A stretch of 64,000 nt of DNA from Actinomyces sp. 432 (GCF_009930875.1 NZ_CP025249.1:682001-746000); one strand, 5' to 3'. Counted from the stretch's first letter, positions 24,631 through 35,102 are shown. Made by a program: numbers and translations. The notes: generated by a model from the sequence alone, not told the origin.

Positions 24631-27600
24631 CGAGCTGGTCGAGCCGTGGCGGTTCACCTGGGATGTGGACGCGCAGCGCGAACTACGGACCAGCAGAGCC
24701 TTGAAGCTCCACCCGGGCAACCTGGCACAGGTTGACCAGTCGAGCCCCGCCCACGTGCGCGTGGAATTGAGCACTCGGGAGGGCGTGAAGCTGATCCGCC
24801 GGGTTGATGCCCTCGCCGCGTTGTCCCCGCGCCAGTGGCAGCAGGCCGGAGGCGACCTCTGGGCCGGCCCGGCGCTGGCGACCTTCGTCCAGCCCGATCA
24901 GTCAGTGGTTCAGGCGTTGGCAGCGCAGGCGCATGCGCGCGCGAGCCTAGGTACGCCGAGCCCGGTCCCCGACGACGTGGCCGACGCGGCCTGCGCGGTA
25001 CTGCGCAGCCGTGGCCTCGTGGCGGACGTCGGCACTATACGGTGGCAGGAATCATTAACAGTTCGCACCGCGGGCGAGGTTATGGATGCGCGTGCCGGCA
25101 GCGAGCTCGACGTCGCAGTCCTGCTCGCAGGCATCCTTGAACGACTCGGGATTAGCCCGATGCTGGCACTGACGTCCACCTCGGTGCTGCTGGGATACGC
25201 CAGAAATGGGGCGGTGAGCGTGGGGGACTCTCCGGAGGCGTTCGCCGCAGGGGTGCGGCAGGGCGACATCGGGCTGATAGACCCGTCCGCCGCCCTGCGC
25301 TCACCCGCGGGTGTACTGCACGTGCCGGGCGGTGCGGCGCAGCAGATAGTGGAGGCCGCCCTCTCAGAGCTGACCCTCGTGGTTTCGATCGCCGCCGCGC
25401 GCTCCAGTGGTGCGGTGCCGCAGCCGGCGCTCGAACGTGATGAGGACGGCGTCGTCGTGGAGCTGCCCCCGTCCGCCGTCCGGGCGGAACAGGACGCGGA
25501 GGGTCCGGCTGTTACCGCGCACGCGGACGCGACGCGGTCTGTGGGCGGGCCGGGCACCGACCGGGCAGTGGGGGCGGCGCCGGCGCGCGTGGAGAAGTGG
25601 AAACGGTCCCTGCTAGGCCTGTCCCTGCGCAACCCGCTGATCGACCGAACTGCGCGCTCGGCCATCGAACTCAAGGTGCCGCCGGAACTCGTCGGCGACT
25701 TAGAGGACATCGTCAACAAGCGCGACAACCTGGCCCTCAGGCCCGCTCGGGGCGCCGCGCAGGCGGCGGATGACGCCACGGAGTTGCTGGAGGCGCACAC
25801 CGTGGGTGCGGTTCTTGGAAGCAAGGAGTACGTGCGGCGCCTGCAGAGCATGGCCGCATCCGCTCGCACCACCCTGGAGAACTCCGGGGCGAACAACCTG
25901 TACCTCGTGATCGGTACGCTTAGCTGGTACGCCGATGGTCGGCGTGTGCGCTCTCCCCTGATCCTTGTTCCCGTGAAGCTGGAACGGGAGGGGGACACAT
26001 TCGTCGTGTTGCTGGATGAGGCCGGCGTGTCCACCCCCAACTCCTCCCTGCGCGCACGCTTCCAGGCGGATACGGGCATCGACCTGACTGCGTTGCGTGA
26101 GCCCGTATACGACGCTCACGGCGTCAACGTTGAGGCCACGCTGGACAACCTGCGTCAACAGCTGCGTACCGCAGGTCGCCGCGACCGCGTCGAGTCCACT
26201 GTCCACCTCGGGCTGTTCCGCTTCTCCACCTACCGCATGTGGCGGGACCTGGAGGAGGACTGGCCGACCATAACCGCCAATCCGCTGGTGGCGCGCCTGC
26301 TGAAAGACACGCCCGGCGCCGATGCTGAGGACCAAGCCCCCGGAGCCGCGACGGATCTCGATGAGGTGGTGGAGAACTTGCCACTGGTGGCGGACTCCGC
26401 CCAGGCCCAGGTGATCGCCGACGCTGTCTCTGGACGCAGCCTGGTGGTTGAGGGGCCTCCCGGCACGGGGAAGTCCCAGACGGTCGCCAACCTCATCTTC
26501 CGCTCCCTGGCGCTGGGGCGCACCGTCATGTTCGTGGCGGAGAAGCAGTCCGCGCTCGACGTCGTCGCCCGGAGGCTGGGCGAGGAGACCGGCATCGGGG
26601 ACCTGCTGCTCAACCTGCACGACAACGGCATGCGACCCAACGACGTCTGTGAGGCGCTACGCGGGGCGCTGAAGCTGCAGGCACCCGGTCATGATGCCGC
26701 GGCGCTGGCGGGACTGCGCCGGCAACTGGCGGACTCACGCGGAGAACTGGAGGCGTATCGTGAGCAGCTGCACGCACCGGGGCAGGAGGGCAAGTCCTAC
26801 TATGCGGCTCGCCAGGAACTGGTGGAGGCCATGGGGGCGGACGCGTCCGCAGCGCCCCATGCGCAGGCACTGTTCAACGCCTGCGCTGCTCGTAGCGGGC
26901 TGGACGGTTTCAGCGCGGACCAGCACGAAGCCCGGCTGGACGAGTACCGGCGGTTGCAGAGCCGACTACGCGAACAGCTGCCGTCCGAGCTGCTCGATGC
27001 GGTACTGAGCCGTCGTGACCGCGTGCTGCGTGAGGCCGGCGAGCGCGCTGCAGCGCTACGCGACGAGGTTGAGCGTCGCAAGAGCACTTTGAATGTCCGC
27101 GCCCTGGTCGACTCCTACTGGGACCTGATCACCGCGATAACCCCGTGCATCCTGGTGTCCCCGGACTCGGTGGCCCGTTTCTTCCCGGCGAATAGGCGCT
27201 ACGTGGATGTGGTCGTCTTCGACGAGGCCTCCCAGATCACCGTTGCCGACGCCGTCGGCGCCCTGGGACGGGGACGCTCCGCAGTGGTGGTAGGAGACCC
27301 CAAGCAGATGCCGCCGACACCCCCGCCGGGCACGGCGGCCGCGTCTGGTCGTGGCACCTCCGGGGAGGATGGCGCGGACTCGATCCTCGATCGCTGCCTG
27401 GAACTCGGCCTACCCACCCGCCGCCTGACCTGGCACTACCGCAGCCGGGTCGAGTCACTCATCGCCTTCTCCAACCGGCACTACTACGGCGGAAGGCTGC
27501 TGTCCTTCCCGAGCCCACTGGCGATAGCCGCCGCTCCGGATGATGGGCCGGACGGTTACGGCATCTCATTGCGGCGCGTCAACGGCACCTACTACCGTGC

Positions 27601-28705
27601 TGAAACGGCCAAGCACCGTGGCATCAGGCCCAACACCAATCCGGTGGAGGCTCGGCAGATCGTAGACGAGGTCAGCAGGCGCTTTGAGGCCTCGCCGCAG
27701 GCCGCTCCTTCGTTGGGAATCATCACTTTCAACAACCAGCAGTGCGACTTGATCGAGACCGAGCTGCGAAACAGCGGCCGGGAACGCATCATCGAGGCGC
27801 TAAATACGCGCGATGGCCTGTTCGTACGCAACTTGAACAACGTTCAGGGGGAGGAGCGCGACACGATCCTGGTGTCGGTTACGTTCTCGGCCAATGAACG
27901 TGGGGACTTGCCGCTCAACTTCGGCTCCCTGAGCCACGCCGGCGGTGAGCGTCGGCTGAATGTGGCGATCACCCGGGCCCGCAGGCAGGTGGTCGTATTC
28001 TCCAGCTTCGATCCGGAGGACCTGCACGCTGAGCGCTCCACCCACCAGGGGGTGAAGGACCTGCGCGAGTACTTGGGGCGAGCACGCAGCGGCATCGCGC
28101 CGCACGGCCGGCCGCGCTCGGTCGCCTCCGTGGACCTGCACCGCGACCAGATCGCTGAACGCTTGCGGGAGACGGGCGTTGAGGTGATGTCCGGCGTCGG
28201 GCACTCGGACTTCGAGATCGACCTGGTCGTCACCGGAGCCGGGGGAGCGCGCGTAGCGGTGCTGCTGGACGGGCCGGGCTGGAATCGGCGGGCGAGCGCC
28301 ACGGACCGTGACCTGCTGCCGGTCGATGTACTGCAGTCCATGGGGTGGGAGCGGATTGAGCGCGTCTGGATGCCCACATGGGTGGCCGACGCGGATGCCG
28401 AGGTCGCGCGCCTGCTCGCCGCCTCCGGAGGCGCGCCGGAGCCGGCGGGTTTGCAGGCGGCGGCCAGTGCACCGTCCGCAGTGCCGACAGCATCTGCAGT
28501 GCTGACGGCGTCTGCGGCGTCGGGGAAGGCATCGGCGTCGGTGACTTCGGCTCGGCCGCAGCCGGCGGTAGCGGAGACAGAGTCGACGCCGACGCCCACC
28601 GAGGCCCTGGCGCCCGAGGCCCCGCACGAGCAGACGCCGGTGGCATCGGATGATGCGGCCGCACCGGAGAGTGCGCCACTCGCCGATACGGAGTACCGGC
28701 AGTGA
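24557..28705 (+). CDS. DUF4011 superfamily 1 helicase with Vsr-like nuclease domain (disrupted)
   Basis: This defence-type protein family joins HEPN, DUF4011, a UPF1-like helicase, an MTES_1575-type nuclease and DUF3320. The readable frame is 1,382 residues. DUF4011 begins at WKRSLLGLSLRNPLIDRT. Walker A is GPPGTGKSQT (26455-26484) and Walker B VVVFDEASQI (27212-27241); helicase motifs WHYRSR and LNVAITRARRQVVVFSS follow. The nuclease region is GHSDFEIDLVV then VAVLLDGPGW (28199-28281). The end is a long Ala/Ser/Pro-rich tail. A TGA at 28703-28705 separates it, in frame, from the DUF3320 part. True N-terminus is in another frame. Product function is doubtful with these lesions. Confidence 0.8.
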   Translation: MHTRNAAGPACRVGAGSGVPRPGGRELVEPWRFTWDVDAQRELRTSRALKLHPGNLAQVDQSSPAHVRVELSTREGVKLIRRVDALAALSPRQWQQAGGDLWAGPALATFVQPDQSVVQALAAQAHARASLGTPSPVPDDVADAACAVLRSRGLVADVGTIRWQESLTVRTAGEVMDARAGSELDVAVLLAGILERLGISPMLALTSTSVLLGYARNGAVSVGDSPEAFAAGVRQGDIGLIDPSAALRSPAGVLHVPGGAAQQIVEAALSELTLVVSIAAARSSGAVPQPALERDEDGVVVELPPSAVRAEQDAEGPAVTAHADATRSVGGPGTDRAVGAAPARVEKWKRSLLGLSLRNPLIDRTARSAIELKVPPELVGDLEDIVNKRDNLALRPARGAAQAADDATELLEAHTVGAVLGSKEYVRRLQSMAASARTTLENSGANNLYLVIGTLSWYADGRRVRSPLILVPVKLEREGDTFVVLLDEAGVSTPNSSLRARFQADTGIDLTALREPVYDAHGVNVEATLDNLRQQLRTAGRRDRVESTVHLGLFRFSTYRMWRDLEEDWPTITANPLVARLLKDTPGADAEDQAPGAATDLDEVVENLPLVADSAQAQVIADAVSGRSLVVEGPPGTGKSQTVANLIFRSLALGRTVMFVAEKQSALDVVARRLGEETGIGDLLLNLHDNGMRPNDVCEALRGALKLQAPGHDAAALAGLRRQLADSRGELEAYREQLHAPGQEGKSYYAARQELVEAMGADASAAPHAQALFNACAARSGLDGFSADQHEARLDEYRRLQSRLREQLPSELLDAVLSRRDRVLREAGERAAALRDEVERRKSTLNVRALVDSYWDLITAITPCILVSPDSVARFFPANRRYVDVVVFDEASQITVADAVGALGRGRSAVVVGDPKQMPPTPPPGTAAASGRGTSGEDGADSILDRCLELGLPTRRLTWHYRSRVESLIAFSNRHYYGGRLLSFPSPLAIAAAPDDGPDGYGISLRRVNGTYYRAETAKHRGIRPNTNPVEARQIVDEVSRRFEASPQAAPSLGIITFNNQQCDLIETELRNSGRERIIEALNTRDGLFVRNLNNVQGEERDTILVSVTFSANERGDLPLNFGSLSHAGGERRLNVAITRARRQVVVFSSFDPEDLHAERSTHQGVKDLREYLGRARSGIAPHGRPRSVASVDLHRDQIAERLRETGVEVMSGVGHSDFEIDLVVTGAGGARVAVLLDGPGWNRRASATDRDLLPVDVLQSMGWERIERVWMPTWVADADAEVARLLAASGGAPEPAGLQAAASAPSAVPTASAVLTASAASGKASASVTSARPQPAVAETESTPTPTEALAPEAPHEQTPVASDDAAAPESAPLADTEYRQ

Positions 28706-28717
28706 CGGCCTGAGGGC

Positions 28718-29224
28718 GTGTACCCGCTGGAGATACTCGACCGCGCACAGGACAAGAACTCGCCAGAACGTGCACACGTGGTTGAGACAGCCCGTGCCAT
28801 CTGCGACGTCGAGTCCCCACTCACCCGGCACCGGCTGATCGTCAAGCTCTGCCGCGCCTACGGGCTCACCCGGGTGGTGAAGTCCCGGGAGCAGAAGGTC
28901 GATGCGCTGCTGGGCGACGCATTCGCCTACACCGACGACGCAGGCTTCGTGTGGCGGAGCATGGACGCCGCCCGGTTGCCCGTGCGCTACCGGCGTCATG
29001 CGCTGGATCACGTGGACTCCATCGAGGAGATCCACCCCCGGGAGCTGGCGGCGCTGATGCGTGAACTCCGTGCTGGCTCAGCCGGCTGGGTCTCCACTGA
29101 GGATCTGTGTAACCTGGCGCTCAAACGCCTCAGCGGCAAGAAGCGCAGACTCAGCGCCAGCGGAGTCAAGAAGGCACTGACCGATGCGCTGGCGATGGTT
29201 GAGCGGGAGGATGACGGGTGGTAG
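28718..29224 (+). CDS. DUF3320 domain protein, severed C-terminus of the helicase
   Basis: These 168 residues (ERAHVVETARAICDVESPLT, DAFAYTDDAGFVWRSMD, HALDHVDSIEEIHPRELAAL) match the DUF3320 domain that normally ends DUF4011 helicases. The frame is the same as the helicase gene, with only one TGA and three sense codons before the GTG at 28718. Either one nonsense mutation split a single gene, or the domain is now made separately from the GTG. No ribosome site is convincing, so the former is likelier. Confidence 0.75.
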   Translation: MYPLEILDRAQDKNSPERAHVVETARAICDVESPLTRHRLIVKLCRAYGLTRVVKSREQKVDALLGDAFAYTDDAGFVWRSMDAARLPVRYRRHALDHVDSIEEIHPRELAALMRELRAGSAGWVSTEDLCNLALKRLSGKKRRLSASGVKKALTDALAMVEREDDGW

Positions 29225-29322
29225 CCCGGTCGGGCTGAGGCCCTTGGAGGCGCGGCCCCCGGCCGCCCTGCGGCGGTCCAAGCGGTTCGATATGTGTCGG
29301 ACCCCGCCCGTATGGTGGGGGC

Positions 29323-32300
29323 ATGGCCCGAGAGATAACGCCCGAGGACTGGCCGGCACGAGTAGCCGATGCTGAGATAATAGGCGTGGTCGGCGCGCCG
29401 GCCTTCGGACGGGGGCGCCGTTACGCGGAGCAGGGGCGGGTAGCCAACCTCTCCGTTTCGGGCAACGGTGAGATTCTCGCCGCCGCGGTGCGCGGTGCGC
29501 AGGGGCGGGTCTACCAGACCATGGTGTTCGCCCGCATCTCCGGCCAGCGCGTGCGCTGGTCCGGCACCTGCTCCTGCCCGGTGGGCGGTAACTGCAAGCA
29601 CACGGCCGCCCTGGTTCTGACCGCGCGGGGCCAGGCCCAGTCCGCCTCAGCACCTGCCGGTGACATCGACTGGGAACGCCGCCTCAACCAGCTGCTGCGT
29701 ACTCGGCGTACGGCGTACCGGGCCGTCGCCCTCGAGGTCGCGGACACGGCGACCGCACCCGGCCGCACCGGACGCTTCGGGGCATCCTCCGCCCGGCCGG
29801 GGCGCCTGCACCTGCGCCCGTTGATCGCCGGCAAGCGCGGCTGGGTCAAGCAGGGCATCTCCTGGCGCGGCCTGACAACCGGGGAGCTGACCGGTGAAGT
29901 CGCCCCGGACGTGCTTTCCGCCCTGGCGGACCTGGCCTCCATGGACCCTTACGGCGACTACTACTACAGCAACGCCGTTATCGACCTGGGCGCGCTGCCG
30001 ACTCGCGTCTGGGACGCACTGCGGCGCGCCGTCGCCGCCGGGGTGACACTGACGACGGCCCAGCATGCTGGCCATGAGGTGCGCATCCTGCCCGGGCTGC
30101 GTGCCGGCGTCGGGGTGAACCGTCAGGCTGACGGCACTGCTCTTGTAGCCGCCGCACTGGATATTGATGCGGTGGAGGGGCTCATGCTCGGCGCAGAATC
30201 CGCCAGCGCGCCCCGGCCGCTGGGCAACCCCGTCCACGCATACGCGCTCACAGGCGGCGACGGCGCCCTGAATCTCATGCCGCTGGAGCCGCCGCCCGAT
30301 GAGGTACTGGGCCGACTGCTGGCGCACAACGAGCAGATCACCGTTCCCGCCGCGGACGTGGGCCGCTTTGAACGCGAGCACCTGGGGCGGCTCGCCGCAG
30401 CAGTCCCCATCGTCGACCTCGACCCCACCCTGAACGTGCCGGATGTCGGCGCGCCGGCCGCTGTGCTCCGCATCGAGCTGGACGCTGCCGCTCACCGCGC
30501 CGAGACCTCCTGGTCCATCCGCTACCTCACGTCATCCGGGGACAATCGAGGAGAAGCCGAGCTGGGCAGCCTCACGGAGCTTCTCAACGGGCCTGCGCCG
30601 CCGAGCTGGGGCCGGGTCCTCGGCACTGCCGCTCAGGCGGGGACGAGCACCGGTTTCCAGCCTCACACGGCGGCAATCACAGAACCCGGTCCGGCGCACT
30701 CGGCCAAGTCAGCGCCCGTGGCACGTGACGCCCGCGCCGAGGACCGCCTGGCCCGTAGCATCGTCGAGGCCTGTATGCCGCTGGTGCCGACGCACGGTCC
30801 GTTGTGGCAGCGGGGCGTCTTCACCGGTATGAGCACTGCGCGGCTGGTGTCCCAGGCCCTGCCCGCGCTGGAGGCGGTCGACGGCGTCGTCGTCGAGGTG
30901 GAGGGCCGCGTGCCCGACTACCGGGAGGCCGAGGACGCCCCGCTGATCACCACCGACGTTGCCGATGACGACGATCGGCCTGACTGGTTCTCCCTGCGGG
31001 TGCGCGTGAAAGTGGGGGAGGAGGACGTGCCCGTGGAGCGGCTGATGACCGCGGTCGCCCAGGGCGCCGATGAGGTGCTGCTGGACTCCGGCCAGTGGAT
31101 CAGCCTTGCCGACCGCCCCGAGATCACGCGCCTGGCCCGGCTCATGGAGGAGGGCCGTGACCTGCGCGATCCCCATGCCCGCAGCGCCGGCGACCTGGCG
31201 GTCACCGCCTTCCAGGCGGGCCTGTACGCCGAGTTGGAGCAGCTCGGGGTGATCGGGGAGGCGGCCCGCCGCTGGCGTGAGGGCGTTGAGCGGCTCTTGG
31301 CGGTGGCCGCCGCGGCCGAGGACGGTGCGGGGAGCGGGCCGGCGGGCGGTGACCGTGCCGGGACCGCAGACGCCGGCGGTGCCTGCGGGGCGCCGTCGGT
31401 TGTGGATGCGCCGGCGCCTGCCGGGCTGCGCGCCGAGCTGCGTCCCTACCAGCTTGATGGTTACCGCTGGCTGGCTCTACTACAGTCCACCGGGCTCGGC
31501 GGCATCCTTGCCGATGACATGGGCCTGGGAAAGACCATCCAGGTGCTCGCCGTCGTCCAGCGCATGGCGGAGCAGCGGGCGGCGGGTGTGGACGCCGCCC
31601 ACAACGGTGCCGAGGTCGGTGAGGCGGCGCAGCCCGGGGCGTTTGACGGCCCGGTGCTGGTGGTGGCGCCCACGAGCGTCGTCGGCGCCTGGGCGGAGCA
31701 GGCTGCCCGCTTCTGCCCCGACCTGCGGGTACGCACCATCACCCGCACCCGTGCCAAGCGGGACGAGAATCTGGAGGAGATCCGCTCCGGCGCCGATCTA
31801 GTGGTCACCAGCTACACCATCGCCCGCATCGAGGAGGAGGACTTCACCGCCGTAGACTGGTCCTGGGTGGTGCTGGACGAGGCCCAGTTTGTCAAGAACC
31901 ACAACGCGGTCACCTACAAGACCATGCGGCGCCTGCACACACCGTCGACGGTGGCAATCACGGGCACACCGCTGGAGAACTCGCTGATGGACCTGTGGAG
32001 CCTGCTGTCCATCACCGCGCCCGGCCTGCTGCCCGGGCCGGAGCGCTTCGCCGAGCTGTACCGGCGCCCCGTGGAGCACGGTGACGAGTCTGCGCTGGCG
32101 GCACTGCGCGCCCGCATCCGCCCTTTCATGCTGCGTCGCACTAAGGAGGCGGTCGCCGCCGACCTGCCCGCCAAGAATGAGCAGGTCATGACCGTGGAGC
32201 TGGCCCCGGCGCACCGGCGCGCCTACGACCGCCGCCTTGCGCGCGAACGGCAGAAGGTACTGGGGCTACTGGAGGAGGACACGGCGCAGTCGCGGTTCAC

Positions 32301-32970
32301 CGCGCTGAAGTCCCTGACCACATTGCGGCAGATGGCACTTGATCCGGCGCTGGTTGAAGAATCCGAGGCCGCCGGAAGCGGCAAGTCCGCTCAGAGGCGC
32401 AAGCCCGGGGCCAAGGTGGAGGTGCTGCTTGACACGTTGCAGCCGGTGGTGGCTGAGGGGCACAAGGCCCTGGTGTTCAGTCAGTTCACCCGCTACCTGC
32501 GTGGGGTGCGAGACGCGCTGGAGGCAGCCGGTATGCGCACCACCTACCTGGAGGGAGCCACCGGTGACAGGCAGGAGGCGATCGACGCCTTCCGCAGTGG
32601 TGAGGCCGAGGTGTTCCTGATCTCACTGAAGGCCGGTGGCTTCGGCCTGACACTGACTGAGGCCGATTACGTGTTTCTGCTGGATCCGTGGTGGAACCCG
32701 CAGGCCGAGGAGCAGGCCGTGGATCGCGCGCACCGTATCGGGCAGGACAAGCCTGTAATGGTCTACCGGCTGGTATCCGCCGGGACCATCGAGGAGAAGG
32801 TCATGACCCTGAAGGAAAAGAAGGCTGATCTGTTCGAGCGTGTGGTGGAGGGAGCCGCGGACGCGGCGGACGCCGCAGCCGACGGGGCAGCGGCGCGCGC
32901 CGGGGCTACGCCGTCCAGTCGTGCCCGCCTGACCGCACAGGAGATCCGCGAACTGCTCGGCGGCGAGTAG
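29323..32970 (+). CDS. SNF2-family DEAD/DEAH helicase with SWIM zinc finger
   Basis: This is a cytoplasmic DNA-stimulated ATPase of 1,215 residues. The N-terminal SWIM zinc finger has ligands Cys83, Cys85, Cys91 and His93 (CSCPVGGNCKH). The ATPase core begins near residue 700: DDMGLGKTIQ (Lys737), DEAQ at 852-855, TGTPLENSLMDLWSLLSI, and C-terminal lobe motifs ALVFSQFTRYL, LISLKAGGFGLTLTEADYVF and DPWWNPQAEEQAVDRAHRIGQ. All SF2 motifs look intact. Bacterial members are linked with DNA repair and anti-phage defence; here it sits next to the broken DUF4011 helicase but starts after a 98-base gap. Confidence 0.93.
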   Translation: MAREITPEDWPARVADAEIIGVVGAPAFGRGRRYAEQGRVANLSVSGNGEILAAAVRGAQGRVYQTMVFARISGQRVRWSGTCSCPVGGNCKHTAALVLTARGQAQSASAPAGDIDWERRLNQLLRTRRTAYRAVALEVADTATAPGRTGRFGASSARPGRLHLRPLIAGKRGWVKQGISWRGLTTGELTGEVAPDVLSALADLASMDPYGDYYYSNAVIDLGALPTRVWDALRRAVAAGVTLTTAQHAGHEVRILPGLRAGVGVNRQADGTALVAAALDIDAVEGLMLGAESASAPRPLGNPVHAYALTGGDGALNLMPLEPPPDEVLGRLLAHNEQITVPAADVGRFEREHLGRLAAAVPIVDLDPTLNVPDVGAPAAVLRIELDAAAHRAETSWSIRYLTSSGDNRGEAELGSLTELLNGPAPPSWGRVLGTAAQAGTSTGFQPHTAAITEPGPAHSAKSAPVARDARAEDRLARSIVEACMPLVPTHGPLWQRGVFTGMSTARLVSQALPALEAVDGVVVEVEGRVPDYREAEDAPLITTDVADDDDRPDWFSLRVRVKVGEEDVPVERLMTAVAQGADEVLLDSGQWISLADRPEITRLARLMEEGRDLRDPHARSAGDLAVTAFQAGLYAELEQLGVIGEAARRWREGVERLLAVAAAAEDGAGSGPAGGDRAGTADAGGACGAPSVVDAPAPAGLRAELRPYQLDGYRWLALLQSTGLGGILADDMGLGKTIQVLAVVQRMAEQRAAGVDAAHNGAEVGEAAQPGAFDGPVLVVAPTSVVGAWAEQAARFCPDLRVRTITRTRAKRDENLEEIRSGADLVVTSYTIARIEEEDFTAVDWSWVVLDEAQFVKNHNAVTYKTMRRLHTPSTVAITGTPLENSLMDLWSLLSITAPGLLPGPERFAELYRRPVEHGDESALAALRARIRPFMLRRTKEAVAADLPAKNEQVMTVELAPAHRRAYDRRLARERQKVLGLLEEDTAQSRFTALKSLTTLRQMALDPALVEESEAAGSGKSAQRRKPGAKVEVLLDTLQPVVAEGHKALVFSQFTRYLRGVRDALEAAGMRTTYLEGATGDRQEAIDAFRSGEAEVFLISLKAGGFGLTLTEADYVFLLDPWWNPQAEEQAVDRAHRIGQDKPVMVYRLVSAGTIEEKVMTLKEKKADLFERVVEGAADAADAAADGAAARAGATPSSRARLTAQEIRELLGGE

Positions 32971-33004
32971 AGCGGCCCCGTACCCGGGGGCGGCCCGCTC
33001 ACGA

Positions 33005-34486
33005 TCAGCTGGGCCGGTAGGCGATGACTTTGCCATATTTGAATTCGACGAGGAGTAGGTCGCCGATAGACCTATGTGATGGGCGTTCCTCGGTCGTACC
33101 AAGTGGAATTGGTTCTGAGGCGCGTCCGGTGACCATGTCCACCAGCACCAGGGACAGTTTGTATCCATCCCTTTTACTGAATTTCTGCACCTGCCCCTGG
33201 CCGGAGTGATACAACGCCTGTAAGGCACTAGTAGAGGCGCACTCCTTCTTGCGGTTCACCCCGAACAGGGCGTTGTCCTTGCCCAGCACGATATCGTTTC
33301 CGTTGATGGTGATTGACTTGCAGCTGGTGTCTGTTTCTGAGGCGGAATAGCTTGATGGGGCCCAGGAGGTGTCGAGGTCCTTTAGCCAGAGTTTGGCCTG
33401 CTCCCGTGTGAAAGGAGTGGGCGACCACGGGTAGCTGGAGAATGAGGCGGACTCATTGTACTTAAATGACTCACTGAAGGTGCCGTCGGGCTCGTAAAGG
33501 TCGATAGTTGACTCCTTGCGTGAACCTCCGCCGGAGCGAACCAGCCAGCCGTCCGCAAGTGGCTGCTGGATGGTGTGCTTGTTAGTGTCCAGCTCGTTCG
33601 TGGCGCCGGTGCTCAAGTCAACTACGAAGTGGTCGTAGTCGGACGAGCTGGCGAGTGTGTACCCGTCCACGATTTTAGATGACTGGACTGTCACCGGGCT
33701 ATCCGTCCCGAAGTCGGTTTCCCACGCCATCTCCGAGGGGCTAGTCCAGTACCGGCAGGTCGAGTCTACGCAGGCGATCGCGCCAGTTGACGTGATGCTC
33801 ACCCGGGCGTCCGCGTCCCAGGGTGCGACGCTGCGTTCCTGGGAGTAAACGTCGATCAACGTGTTCTCGACGACGATCCGACCGTCCCAGATTGTGGTCC
33901 GATCGATGGCTTCGGAAACATCCTGCTGAGTTTCCCACAGCTGCCTGGGGTTGTTTTTGGAGATGTCGAAAACGGCGACAGTCGCAGTTTCGGACGTGCT
34001 GGTGATCCGTACCAGTCGGTTGCCGTGGATGCGCGTCGATATCTCCTTGTCGCGGAAGTCCGTGGGTGCCTCAAGGGACCAGGCCTCTTCGAATCCGTCC
34101 AGCCAGGCCTGCGACCACTGGTCGGAATTCGTATCGGAGGCCTCGGCGTTGCTGTTCCGTTTGTGCACGATGAGTGCGGTGGTGCCGCCAACGGCAAGGA
34201 CGAGTGCCAGTACCAGGACTGATATGAGTAACGTTCGGGTCCGCCTCGGTCGCGCTGGATGCGCCGGTGGGGTGGGGGCATGGCCGTATGCGCCCGGTGA
34301 GGGCGGTTGGGGTTGAGCCGTGGGTGCGCCCTGCTGAGGCGCCGACTGTGTCACCCAGCTGGGGCCCTGAACCGGTTGTGCCGACTGCCAGGGGATGGGT
34401 TGTCCCTGTGGTGGAAGATGGCGGTTGGCAGGGGTGTTGTTGTAGCCGGGGTGCGACGGGGGCGGCATGCTCATGCCGCACAGCAT
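33005..34486 (-). CDS. Membrane-anchored propeller-like protein of unknown function
   Basis: The protein has up to 493 residues. A Pro/Gln-rich cytoplasmic N-terminus (about 80 residues) is followed by one membrane helix (LLISVLVLALVLAVGGTTAL) and an extracellular domain rich in Asp, Ser and Thr. The outer part has recurring blades such as LWETQQDVSEAIDR, IVVENTLIDVYSQE and IVDGYTLASSS, like a PQQ/WD beta-propeller. Three Cys suggest a disulfide. The start may be one of the internal Met codons a few residues in. It is convergent with the SNF2 gene. Codon use is less GC-rich than in neighbours. Confidence 0.7.
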   Translation of the reverse strand: MLCGMSMPPPSHPGYNNTPANRHLPPQGQPIPWQSAQPVQGPSWVTQSAPQQGAPTAQPQPPSPGAYGHAPTPPAHPARPRRTRTLLISVLVLALVLAVGGTTALIVHKRNSNAEASDTNSDQWSQAWLDGFEEAWSLEAPTDFRDKEISTRIHGNRLVRITSTSETATVAVFDISKNNPRQLWETQQDVSEAIDRTTIWDGRIVVENTLIDVYSQERSVAPWDADARVSITSTGAIACVDSTCRYWTSPSEMAWETDFGTDSPVTVQSSKIVDGYTLASSSDYDHFVVDLSTGATNELDTNKHTIQQPLADGWLVRSGGGSRKESTIDLYEPDGTFSESFKYNESASFSSYPWSPTPFTREQAKLWLKDLDTSWAPSSYSASETDTSCKSITINGNDIVLGKDNALFGVNRKKECASTSALQALYHSGQGQVQKFSKRDGYKLSLVLVDMVTGRASEPIPLGTTEERPSHRSIGDLLLVEFKYGKVIAYRPS

Positions 34487-35102
34487 GTCACGAATAGGTC
34501 AACTAGGCCAGGCGTTTGGTTCCGGCGGCCCACGCAGCCTTGATGGCTCGTGATGGCGGCCGCAGTCGGCTGGGTGGGCGGCTTGCCGGCGCGGGGGGGT
34601 GTGGTCTGGTCCAGGGACGGTGAGGATGGCGGCGCAGTCCGCTATGGCTCGGGGCGCGCATGGTGGGACTTGCGCTCGTGGCCTGCATGTTGGTGATCGC
34701 CCGGTACGGCGGGCTTCGTCCCCTCCGGCCAGAGCGGCCGACCGCCATGTATGGCCCTCCCGGCTGACCCGCCGCACCCGCGAATGCGGAGAGCCGTTAG
34801 GTGTTCAGGAATCCCCGCGACTACAGCCAGGTGGCATTCATGTTCGTGGGGGTGTGGGTGAGTTGGGCGAATGTGGTGGGTGTCTTCAGGATGTTCTCGG
34901 GTGATTCTTGCCCTATTTGCGGCGGTGTCCGCTATAAAGAAAAGCTTGAGGATCCCTGGCAGGTATAGCAATTGTTTCAGAAAGCTGGGAAGATAGCCTT
35001 GGTAAATTGCGAGTGTTGGCATATTGCTGCGTTGGAGTGGTATCAAGCACAGCATGGTGATATCCATATGTCAATCGTTGTCAACCGAGAGGAGATTCCG
35101 AC
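34487..35102. promoter_or_regulatory. Long leader region before gadB
   Basis: These 616 bases hold no gene that I recognise on either strand. The last 200 bases (34900-35100) are clearly AT-richer than the rest of the window and hold several TATA-like boxes (for example TATAAA at 34933-34938), so gadB promoters probably lie here. A good ribosome site (GAGGAGA) lies just before the gadB ATG. No repeat or hairpin stands out. Confidence 0.45.

Noticed and set aside
28703..28705. In-frame TGA read as selenocysteine or programmed readthrough
   Set aside because: The flanking sequence is a low-complexity tail with no SECIS-like hairpin seen, and the homologous protein does not need Sec there; a nonsense mutation is simpler.
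34599..34904. A gene in the gadB leader region
   Set aside because: The open frames on both strands lack motifs, have no ribosome site, and have composition like shadow frames.
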